From DASTOB01 sp035720425 (GTDB lineage Bacteria > Chloroflexota > Limnocylindria > Limnocylindrales > CSP1-4), in the NCBI GenBank assembly GCA_035720425.1, contig DASTOB010000078.1, positions 1-22,757 of the forward strand: a stretch of 22,757 nucleotides of DNA, written 5' to 3'. This document shows, in pieces, positions 1 to 6,666 of this stretch. The notes under the pieces were generated by a model. That model made no database searches. It saw nothing but the letters and a program-made list of their open reading frames with translations, and was not told the origin of the DNA. Positions within the stretch are counted from its first letter, which is position 1; each line of letters opens with the position of its first letter. Made by a program: the position numbers and the translations under genes.

Positions 1-334
1 GACCGTTGGTCGGGGCGTTCGGCCGGCCAGCGATGGCTCCACGCGCGGGCCGTGCTCGGCTCGTTCGCCCGCGCCTGCCAAATCCGCTCCCCGGTGACCG
101 GATGGCAGGGACGGCCCCGTCCAATTGTCACGAGGCGAGAATTTGGCAAGGAGCACGGCGGGCGCGAGGCGCGGGAGCATGGCGGAGCGCGAGGCGCGGG
201 AGCATGGCGGAGCGCGAGGCGCTGGAGCGAGGCGGGAGGCGGCGCCCGGGCGCATCCATGAGGGCCGGCGCCGGGAGCGGGCGGCTTTGAGGGACCGCAC
301 CGGGACGCCGTGCGGCTCACCGGCTCCGCTCGTC
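1..334. other. Non-coding leader region upstream of the UPF0182 gene
   Basis: No credible gene is seen in this stretch. Short open frames exist but are Arg/Gly/Ala-rich translations of GC-rich repeat sequence, with no family resemblance and no Shine-Dalgarno sequence. The region holds a 25-bp tandem repeat (162-236) and a separated inverted repeat of 8 bp (TGCCAAAT at 76-83 and ATTTGGCA at 141-148). The window starts here, so the end of a gene lying to the left cannot be excluded, but no recognisable C-terminus was found. Confidence 0.5.
162..236. repeat. 25-bp tandem repeat, three copies
   Basis: Units at 162-186 and 187-211 are identical and begin GCGCGAGGCGCGGGAG. The third unit, 212-236, has four mismatches. 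The array lies about 110 bp upstream of the UPF0182 start codon. It is GC-rich and not part of a recognisable gene. It may be replication slippage or a binding-site array; nothing in the sequence decides between these. Confidence 0.85.
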
Positions 335-340
335 TATCAT
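335..340 (+). promoter_or_regulatory. Putative -10 element (TATCAT) for a leaderless UPF0182 transcript
   Basis: TATCAT ends six bases before the ATG at 347, and there is no Shine-Dalgarno sequence between them. Transcription starting about 7 nt downstream of a -10 would put the 5' end at the start codon, giving a leaderless mRNA. No clear -35 is visible. The same geometry recurs at other genes in the window. Confidence 0.45.
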
Positions 341-346
341 TCCCCG

Positions 347-3300
347 ATGGGTGACCTGATCGACGAGTTCATGCGCGAGTTGCGCCGACGCCAGGGCCGG
401 GGCGACGAGCCGCCACGCGGACCTCGCCGCGTCGGGCCAAACGGAGATGGCGGCGGCGGCGGCGACGGGGACGACCCGACCGATCCCGACGACGGCGACG
501 AGCCGCGCCCGATCCGGGAGCCGGGCGGCCCACCCCATCGGCGCCGGACCCGGCGTGGCGGCACCGCGATGTTGCGCGGCTACCTCGTCAGCTGGGTCGT
601 CATCGTCGTCCTGCTCGCGATCGTTCTGTTCGGACGCGGCATCATCGACCTCGTCACGGACGTCCTGTGGTACCGGAGCGTCGGCTTCGAGGATGTCCTC
701 TGGACCCGGCTCGGCGCCCAGCTTGGCCTGTTCGCGCTCGGCGGAGTCATCACGCTCATCGTTCTCCTCGGCAATCTCTGGCTCGCGGGCCGTCTCGGGC
801 AGCCGCCGGCGGACGGCGGCGGGGGAGCGCTCCGCGGCTGGATCGACCGGATCAACGAGGCCGCCCGGAACGCAGACCTGTCCGGCGGGGCCGGCAGCCC
901 GTGGGGTGGGGGGCCGCGCCCGGTCGGCCCACGCGAGCCACCGCCGGCCGCAACGGGTGAGCTGCCCGATCCCGCGGTCCTCGGCCGGTGGGTCATCGGT
1001 GGCTTCGCCATCCTCGTCGTCCTCGGCGCCGCGGGTGCCCTGGCGAGCGCGTGGGAAACGATCCTCCTCTGGCAGCAGCGCGTGCCGTTCTCGCCGGACG
1101 GCGTCCCGGTCCCGGATCCCGTCTTCGGGCGCGACATCGGGTTCTGGTTCTTCGAGCTCCCGTTCCTGCGCCTGATCCAGGCGACGGTCGTCGGGCTCGC
1201 GGTCACGAGCCTGCTCATCGCTGGGTCCCGGTACGCCCTCGCGGCGCTCGGCCGCGGCCTTGCCTTCACGACCCCGGTTCGGCTCCACCTCGGCGTGCTC
1301 GGCGGGATCTACCTCCTCGCGATCGCCTACGGCTACCAGCTCGACCGGCTCGAGCTCGCCTACAGCACGCGCGGCGTCGCGGTCGGCGTCAGCTACACGG
1401 ACGCGGCCGCCCAGTTCTTCGCCTACGACGCCCTGACCGTCCTGTCCGGTTTGGCCGCCGCGTTGCTCGTCGGCGGGGCGTTCACCCGCTGGGTCACGCC
1501 GCTCGCCCTCGTCGTCGGCGTCTGGTTCCTCGCATCGGTCCTCGTCGGCCGCCTCTACCCCGAGGCGATCCAGCGACTCACCGTCGACCCGAACCAGTTC
1601 GCCCAGGAGGAGCGGTACATCGCCAACAACATCACGATGACCCGCCTCGCCTTCGGGTTCGCGAACCCGGACGGGTCGACGGCGTGGGACGACTCGCGCC
1701 GTTACCAGGGCGACGCGCCGCTCACCCAGGCGGTCATCGACGACGAGGAGGCGACGTTCCGGAACGCCCGCCTGTGGGACTACCGGCCGCTCGGCGACAC
1801 GCTCGACCAGCTCCAGACGATCCGTCGCTACTACGACTTCTGGGACGTCGACACGGACCGCTACATGATCGACGGCGTCCAGCGCCAGGTCATGCTGTCC
1901 GCGCGCGAGCTCGACCTCAGCGGCAATCCCAACGCGACCGGATTCGTCAACCAGCGGATCATCTTCACCCACGGCGTCGGCGTCGCCATGGTGCCTGTCA
2001 ACGAGGTCGCCAACGAGGGCCAGCCGCGGCTGTTCATCCGGAATCTGCCGCCCGTGTCGACGGCCGGCGCGCCGGAGGTCACGGAGCCGCGCATCTACTT
2101 CGGCGAGCGGCCTGCCGATTACGTCATCGTCGGCGCAAAGCAGAACGAGTTCGACTATCCGAGGGGCGATCCAGAGGCCGGCGGTACCGATGCCGGGGCC
2201 GAGACACGCTGGACCGGGACGACCGGCGTGCCGCTCAGGACGATGCTCGACCGGCTCATGTTCGCGATCCGGTTCGGCAACCTCGACCTGCTCATCACGG
2301 ACCAGATCACCGCGGACAGCCAGCTCCTGTTCCATCGCTCCCTCAGCGACCGGGTCCCGCTCATCGCGCCGTTCCTGCGCTACGACAAGGACCCGTACGT
2401 CGTCATCGACGGCGACGGCGGGCTCACGTACATCTGGGACGCGTACACGGCGAGCGACCTGTTCCCGCATGCAAATCCGTTCTTCCCGGCAGAGCTGGGT
2501 GCGTCCACCGGCCTGGCCGGTTCGCCGTTCAACTACCTGCGCAACAGCGTCAAGGTGACGGTCGACGCGTACGACGGAACGATGCGCTTCTACGTCGCCG
2601 ACGAGACCGACCCGCTCATCCGCGCCTGGCAGGGCGTGTTCCCGACGATCTTCCGGCCGATGTCGGAGCTGCCGGCCGACCTCGTCGACCACATCCGCGT
2701 GCCGGAGGAGCGGTTCAACGTCCAGACTCGGATGTACGGGCGCTACCACGTGACCGACGCCCGCACCTTCTTCTCCGGCGACGACCTGTGGACGGTGCCG
2801 ACCGGACAGGGCAGCAGCGGGAGTCTCCCGTCGGAGGCGTACTACGTCGTCATGCGCATGCCCGGCGAGGCCGAGTCGGAGTTCCTGCTCCTCCAGCCGA
2901 TGGTCCCGCGCGAGCGCCCGAACATGATCGCGTGGGTCGCCGCCCGCAACGACATGCCGGACTACGGCGACGTGCGCGTCTACCGGTTCCCGGTCGACAC
3001 GACCGTGTTTGGTCCGGCCCAGATCGAGGCCCGGATCGACCAGGACCCGATCATCAGCGCCCAGTTCACGCTGTGGAGCCAGGCGGGCAGCAACGTCATC
3101 CGGGGCAATCTCATCGTCGTCCCGGTCGGCGATTCGCTGCTCTACCTCCAGCCCGTCTACCTCCAGTCGACCGCCAGCTCGTTCCCCGAGTTCCAGCGGA
3201 TCATCGTCGCCTCGGCCTCGCAGGTTGTCTGGGCGCCGACGCTCGGCGAATCGCTCCGGCTGCTCCTCGAGGCGCAGGGCGAACCGGGTCCCTCGCCGTC

Positions 3301-3523
3301 GCCGGGGCCAACCCCGACACCCTCGCCGACCCCGTCGGCGGGCCCGACGCCATCGCCCGGCCCGGACGGCCTCCCGACCGACGTCGCCGGGCTCATCGAC
3401 TACGCGAACGCCCACTTCGAGCTCGCGCAGCAGGCGCTCCGCGACGGCGACTTCGCCCGCTACGGCGAGGAGATCGCGCTGGTCGAGGCGGCCCTCCAGC
3501 GGCTCGACGAGCTCGCGCCGTAG
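347..3523 (+). CDS. UPF0182 (COG1615) family integral membrane protein
   Basis: Large membrane protein of 1058 residues with an unknown biochemical role. The N-terminus (about 1-75) is acidic and Gly-rich, probably disordered and cytoplasmic. Seven hydrophobic segments follow near residues 78-98, 124-146, 214-236, 273-294, 311-330, 360-380 and 382-402. After them comes a large, probably extracytoplasmic domain (about 405-975). The segment DPVFGRDIGFWFFELPF (258-274) after the third membrane span is typical of UPF0182 proteins. A Pro/Ser/Thr linker (about 980-1009) leads to a short helical tail. An in-frame extension back to 125 translates the upstream tandem repeat and is rejected. ATG 347 is preferred because it precedes a plausible N-terminus and follows a -10-like hexamer at leaderless spacing. 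The cupredoxin lipoprotein gene follows closely and may be co-transcribed. Family assignment is firm; function is unknown. Confidence 0.93.
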   Translation: MGDLIDEFMRELRRRQGRGDEPPRGPRRVGPNGDGGGGGDGDDPTDPDDGDEPRPIREPGGPPHRRRTRRGGTAMLRGYLVSWVVIVVLLAIVLFGRGIIDLVTDVLWYRSVGFEDVLWTRLGAQLGLFALGGVITLIVLLGNLWLAGRLGQPPADGGGGALRGWIDRINEAARNADLSGGAGSPWGGGPRPVGPREPPPAATGELPDPAVLGRWVIGGFAILVVLGAAGALASAWETILLWQQRVPFSPDGVPVPDPVFGRDIGFWFFELPFLRLIQATVVGLAVTSLLIAGSRYALAALGRGLAFTTPVRLHLGVLGGIYLLAIAYGYQLDRLELAYSTRGVAVGVSYTDAAAQFFAYDALTVLSGLAAALLVGGAFTRWVTPLALVVGVWFLASVLVGRLYPEAIQRLTVDPNQFAQEERYIANNITMTRLAFGFANPDGSTAWDDSRRYQGDAPLTQAVIDDEEATFRNARLWDYRPLGDTLDQLQTIRRYYDFWDVDTDRYMIDGVQRQVMLSARELDLSGNPNATGFVNQRIIFTHGVGVAMVPVNEVANEGQPRLFIRNLPPVSTAGAPEVTEPRIYFGERPADYVIVGAKQNEFDYPRGDPEAGGTDAGAETRWTGTTGVPLRTMLDRLMFAIRFGNLDLLITDQITADSQLLFHRSLSDRVPLIAPFLRYDKDPYVVIDGDGGLTYIWDAYTASDLFPHANPFFPAELGASTGLAGSPFNYLRNSVKVTVDAYDGTMRFYVADETDPLIRAWQGVFPTIFRPMSELPADLVDHIRVPEERFNVQTRMYGRYHVTDARTFFSGDDLWTVPTGQGSSGSLPSEAYYVVMRMPGEAESEFLLLQPMVPRERPNMIAWVAARNDMPDYGDVRVYRFPVDTTVFGPAQIEARIDQDPIISAQFTLWSQAGSNVIRGNLIVVPVGDSLLYLQPVYLQSTASSFPEFQRIIVASASQVVWAPTLGESLRLLLEAQGEPGPSPSPGPTPTPSPTPSAGPTPSPGPDGLPTDVAGLIDYANAHFELAQQALRDGDFARYGEEIALVEAALQRLDELAP

Positions 3524-3558
3524 GGCGATCCGGGACGCGCCCGCCGCTCGCCGTCCTC

Positions 3559-3915
3559 GTGACGGCCGCCGTCGCCGGCGCGCTCGCCGGCGCGTGCTCG
3601 TCGGTCGGCCCCGACCCGGCCGGGAGCGAGGTGACGCTGACCGTCGTCGCCGAGGAGCTGCGGTTCACGCCGGGCCGGCTGACGGGTCCGGCCGACGAAC
3701 CGTTCGTCATCGTCCTCGACAATCGCGACCGGGGCATCCCCCACAACATCGCGATCTACCGTGACTCGGACGCCGACCAGCCGATCCTCGTCGGCACCGT
3801 GTCGATCGGCGAGGCCCGTACGACCGAGCGTGTCGGGGCGCTCCCCGCCGGCGCGTACTTCGTCCGCTGCGACATCCACCGGACCGACATGACCGGGACG
3901 CTCGAGATTCAGTAG
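3559..3915 (+). CDS. Small cupredoxin-domain lipoprotein
   Basis: Predicted exported blue-copper-like protein, 118 residues from the GTG start chosen here. A lipobox, LAGA followed by Cys13, suggests lipid anchoring after signal cleavage. The remainder is a single cupredoxin fold with the four expected type 1 copper ligands: His62 (in PHN), Cys104 (in RCDIH), His107 and Met111. Cupredoxins of this type carry electrons or bind copper in the periplasm or at the cell surface. The start is problematic. The basic segment RSGTRPPLAVLV upstream would complete a normal signal peptide, but no ATG, GTG or TTG lies in frame before it, so only GTG 3559 is available and it leaves a very short n-region. 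The frame opens just after the UPF0182 stop, so coupled translation is likely. The domain call is firm; the start is uncertain. Confidence 0.75.
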   Translation: MTAAVAGALAGACSSVGPDPAGSEVTLTVVAEELRFTPGRLTGPADEPFVIVLDNRDRGIPHNIAIYRDSDADQPILVGTVSIGEARTTERVGALPAGAYFVRCDIHRTDMTGTLEIQ

Positions 3916-4029
3916 GGCGAACCCGTCTGGGCCGGCCACAGGGCCCGCGCGCGTCTGGTACCTCGGACGAGGTCGTCCGGAACCGTACGCTTCCTGGACG
4001 TCGTGCTCCCGCTCGACGATCCGCCGAAA

Positions 4030-4107
4030 GCGGATTCCGAAAGCGGATTCCGAAACCGGATTCCGAGAGCGGATTCCGAAAGCGGATTCCGAAAGCGGAT
4101 TCCGAAA
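4030..4107. repeat. 13-bp tandem repeat array, six copies
   Basis: Six consecutive 13-bp units of consensus GCGGATTCCGAAA occupy 4030-4042, 4043-4055, 4056-4068, 4069-4081, 4082-4094 and 4095-4107. Only the third unit deviates, at two positions (first and twelfth bases). A partial GAAAG precedes the array and GCAGAC follows it. The array lies between convergent genes (the lipoprotein and the ZIP transporter). It is AT-richer than its surroundings. The period is not that of a CRISPR, and there are no spacers. Confidence 0.95.
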
Positions 4108-4203
4108 GCAGACTGTCGTCGTGTCCGGCCGAGGGATCCCAGATGCGTACGAAATCGAACTACTGGGCCGCGTGGCGAGCCGCGCGAGGCACGGCGGGCT
4201 TCC

Positions 4204-5397
4204 TCAGGCTGCGACGAGGAGCGCGGTCAGGTACATGACGGCGACGCCGGCCGCGAAGCCGAGCGCGACACCCGGTTCTCCAGCGCCGCCCCGCCGGCCG
4301 ACGAGGCGAGCGAGCTCCCAGACGACCTGGGCGATCGCTCCGACCCCGAGCCCGAGGAACGCGACGGCGAGCGTCGGGCTGAAGGCGAGCGCGCCGAGCC
4401 AGGCCCCGCCGATCGTCGGGCCGCCGGCGAGGAGCGCGAGGCCGGCGAGGAGCGTGGGGCGAACGGGCACCCGCGACAGCGGCGTGGCGATCGCGAGACC
4501 CTCTGTCGAGTTGTGCACCGCAAAGCCGACGACGAGGAGCGCGGTGAGGGCGAGCTCCCCGAGCGCATAGGCCGACCCGATCGCGAGTCCCTCGCCGAGG
4601 TTGTGCAGCCCGATCCCGAGCGCGATGAGCACGGCGACCGACGTCGCTCCGGGCTCGCCCGTCGCGCCCGTCGCGCCCGGCGCGCCCGTCGCGCCGCGGC
4701 CGCGACGCCGCAGCGCACTTCCGATCCCCGTCAACGCGGCGGCGGCAACGATCGTCGCCGACCCGAACACCGCCACGCCGTCGAACGCGGTCGGGACGTC
4801 GGCGGCGAGTTCGAGCGCCTCCGCCGATGCGTCGAGCGCGAGGAAGACGAGTACGCCGGCACTGAACGCGAGGAGCGCGTCGAGGACCTCGGACCGGAGC
4901 CGGCGTACGAACGGCAGCCAGGCCAGCCCGATCGCGACCGGGAGGAGGCCGACCGCCGCGCCGAGCAGGCCCAGCCGGACGAGCGTGTCCGATGTCGGCT
5001 GTGGCGTGGCGACCGCGACCTCGATCGTGTGCTCGACGGTCAGCCCGGTCGAGGTGAGGAGGACCAGCTCGTGGGGCTCCCCCTCGACCCACGGGTACGG
5101 AATGCGGATCGCCGCGGAGCGGAGCGGCTCGATCGGTCCGGCCGGTTCGATGTCGTGCGGCCAGAACGCCTCGTCGACGAGGACCTGGGCGACGGTGACC
5201 GGATCTGGCCCGCCATTCACGACCGTCAGACGGATCTCGCGCGGCTCGCTCGTAAGGACGGCCCGCTCCACGGCCAGGTCCTCGACCGGTGGGATGCCGG
5301 CCCGCAGCGGCGCGAGCGGGTCGAGCGCCACGAGTGCGCCGGCGAGGACGGCGAGGAGGGCCAGCGGCACGAGCGCCGCGACCCACGTCCGGGTCAC
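4204..5397 (-). CDS. ZIP-family metal transporter with N-terminal extracytoplasmic domain
   Basis: Predicted divalent metal-ion permease in the cytoplasmic membrane, 397 residues. Two ZIP signature helices are present: HNLGEGLAIG with His265 and Glu269, and HNSTEGLAIA with His295 and Glu299; these form the binuclear metal site in the family. The C-terminal part (about 137-397) has around eight hydrophobic segments. The N-terminus is unusual: one membrane span (about 5-25), then a beta-rich domain of about 100 residues (35-130) predicted to lie outside. The loop before the signature helices, often His-rich in ZIPs, here carries a collagen-like Gly-x-x repeat (about 233-252). Its ATG overlaps the stop codon of the multicopper oxidase (ATGA), so the two are translationally coupled. 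The metal is not evident; Zn, Fe or Mn are the usual ZIP substrates. Confidence 0.88.
   Translation of the reverse strand: MTRTWVAALVPLALLAVLAGALVALDPLAPLRAGIPPVEDLAVERAVLTSEPREIRLTVVNGGPDPVTVAQVLVDEAFWPHDIEPAGPIEPLRSAAIRIPYPWVEGEPHELVLLTSTGLTVEHTIEVAVATPQPTSDTLVRLGLLGAAVGLLPVAIGLAWLPFVRRLRSEVLDALLAFSAGVLVFLALDASAEALELAADVPTAFDGVAVFGSATIVAAAALTGIGSALRRRGRGATGAPGATGATGEPGATSVAVLIALGIGLHNLGEGLAIGSAYALGELALTALLVVGFAVHNSTEGLAIATPLSRVPVRPTLLAGLALLAGGPTIGGAWLGALAFSPTLAVAFLGLGVGAIAQVVWELARLVGRRGGAGEPGVALGFAAGVAVMYLTALLVAA
4646..4695 (-). repeat. 9-bp coding repeat giving a collagen-like loop in the ZIP transporter
   Basis: Repeating GCGCCCGTC-type 9-mers on the plus strand encode, on the minus strand, Gly-Ala-Thr/Gly-x-Pro triplets at about residues 235-251 of the ZIP protein. 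The stretch sits in the cytoplasmic loop ahead of the HN-xx-EG helices. Confidence 0.8.
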
Positions 5398-6599
5398 GTC
5401 GTGCGGCCCGGCACCACGTCGAAGAAGCTCATCCAGCCGAGCTCGACGAACTCGCTCTGGTGGGCATGGAACATGTACTGCCCCGGCTCGTACCCGCGGT
5501 AGGTGAACTCGAGGATGCCGCGCTGGGCCTGGATCTGGGCGACCGTGTCGATCGTCCGCAGGGTCGGCTCGAGAGTCGTGCCGTGGTCGTAGTAGTCGAA
5601 GAAGTTGGCGTGCAGGTGGAGCGAGTTGAGGGGATCGAACTCGGTCACGTTGACGAGGTACAGCCGGACGTCGTCGTCGGTGCCGATCCGGATCGGGTGG
5701 GTGGCGTAGTGGAACGCGACGGTGTTGGCGGCGTAGATCTCGTTCTCGCCGTCGACATTCGTGTCGAACCCGTTCATGACGATGAGCAGCTCACGGATCC
5801 CGGCGGCGCGGGCGCCATCGAGCGTGCGCCGCTCGGCGAGGGCGCGCTGGTCCGGATGTCGGGCCGGGTCCGGCTCGATGATGAACGCCCCGTAGAGGCC
5901 CTTGTGGATGTGCCGCTTGAGTGGCGACGTGTGGCAGTGATAGAGGTGGCAGCCGAACGGGAACGCGTCGAACTCATAGACCGTCGACTGCCCCGGCGCG
6001 ACGTTCCCCGCGCCCTGGCCGGGCACCCCGTCCATCGCCGCGGAGTGGATCCCATGGAAGTGGATCGTGTGCGGGTGGCTCCCGCCGTTGACGAACTCGA
6101 CCCGGACCCGGTCGCCCTCGCGGACCCGGATCGTCGGTCCGGGGACCCGGCCGTTGTACGTCCAGGCCTCGAAGAACACGCCGGGGGCGACCTCGATCGT
6201 GCGGTCCTGGGCGATGATCAGGTACTCGCGCAGGGTCTGGCCGCCGGGCAGGGTCGAGACCTGGCCGAGATCCCAGTCCTCGAGGATCGCGCTCGGGTCG
6301 AACCCGTTCCGGCCATGGTCGACCTCGCCGACCGTGCCGCCGCCGTGACCGGACGTGGCGTCGTGGGTCGCGTGCGGGTCGGCCGCCGCGACGACGCCCG
6401 GCGCGATCCCGCCGAGCCGGCCGACCGCGCCGGCGGCGAGGGCGCTTGCCACGCCCGCCGATCCCGCCACGATCAATCGTCGGCGGGCGTGATCGACGGT
6501 GGCGGGCGGAGCTTCCGCGGTGACCGCGGGAGTCCGACGGCGTGCTCTTCCCACGAGCCGGCCGATGACGGTGCGTGCGCGACGGACGATGGCGGTCAC
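5394..6599 (-). CDS. Two-domain multicopper oxidase (laccase-like), Tat-exported
   Basis: Predicted exported copper oxidase of 401 residues. A twin-arginine signal (RRRLIV at 39-44, then an Ala/Gly-rich hydrophobic stretch) indicates Tat export. The mature protein has two cupredoxin domains. Four His-x-His motifs, HFH (180-182), HCH (221-223), HLH (328-330) and HAH (378-380), supply the eight ligands of a trinuclear copper centre. The type 1 site lies in domain 1 only: His177, Cys222, His230 and probably Leu235 as the axial residue. This layout fits two-domain laccases with the blue copper in the first domain and argues against copper nitrite reductase, which lacks the full trinuclear set. 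The start is GTG, six bases after a TAGCAT -10-like element and without a Shine-Dalgarno. The stop overlaps the start of the ZIP gene. Substrate unknown: metal ions or phenolics are possible. Confidence 0.92.
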   Translation of the reverse strand: MTAIVRRARTVIGRLVGRARRRTPAVTAEAPPATVDHARRRLIVAGSAGVASALAAGAVGRLGGIAPGVVAAADPHATHDATSGHGGGTVGEVDHGRNGFDPSAILEDWDLGQVSTLPGGQTLREYLIIAQDRTIEVAPGVFFEAWTYNGRVPGPTIRVREGDRVRVEFVNGGSHPHTIHFHGIHSAAMDGVPGQGAGNVAPGQSTVYEFDAFPFGCHLYHCHTSPLKRHIHKGLYGAFIIEPDPARHPDQRALAERRTLDGARAAGIRELLIVMNGFDTNVDGENEIYAANTVAFHYATHPIRIGTDDDVRLYLVNVTEFDPLNSLHLHANFFDYYDHGTTLEPTLRTIDTVAQIQAQRGILEFTYRGYEPGQYMFHAHQSEFVELGWMSFFDVVPGRTT

Positions 6600-6605
6600 A
6601 CGCTG

Positions 6606-6611
6606 ATGCTA
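6606..6611 (-). promoter_or_regulatory. Putative -10 element (TAGCAT) for the oxidase-ZIP operon
   Basis: On the minus strand CGCTAGCAT is followed by six bases and then the GTG start at 6599. The spacing implies a leaderless transcript. No convincing -35 is seen. Confidence 0.45.
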
Positions 6612-6666
6612 GCGGTCGGCGATACGGGGGTCGACGAACGACCGGTCGCGGGCGGCCAGGGTGGGG

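Noticed and set aside
317..3415. A very long minus-strand open frame opposite the UPF0182 gene
   Set aside because: It is Arg/Glu/Asp/Val-rich with no domain and mirrors the codon structure of the plus-strand gene, a known artefact of high GC. The plus strand has a clear family match.
988..3480. A long plus-strand open frame overlapping UPF0182 and running into the cupredoxin lipoprotein
   Set aside because: Only its last 120 or so codons are coding (the lipoprotein). The rest is an Arg/Pro-rich shadow of UPF0182.
4030..4107. CRISPR array
   Set aside because: The 13-bp units are directly contiguous, with no spacers and no cas genes in the window.
4003..5502. A plus-strand open frame starting in the 13-bp repeat array and crossing the ZIP gene
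   Set aside because: After the repeat-encoded start it is an antisense shadow of the ZIP transporter and has biased charged composition without any domain.
5394..6599. Copper nitrite reductase (NirK)
   Set aside because: The type 1 site resembles NirK, but the protein keeps all four His-x-His motifs of the trinuclear centre, which NirK lacks, so a two-domain laccase fits better.
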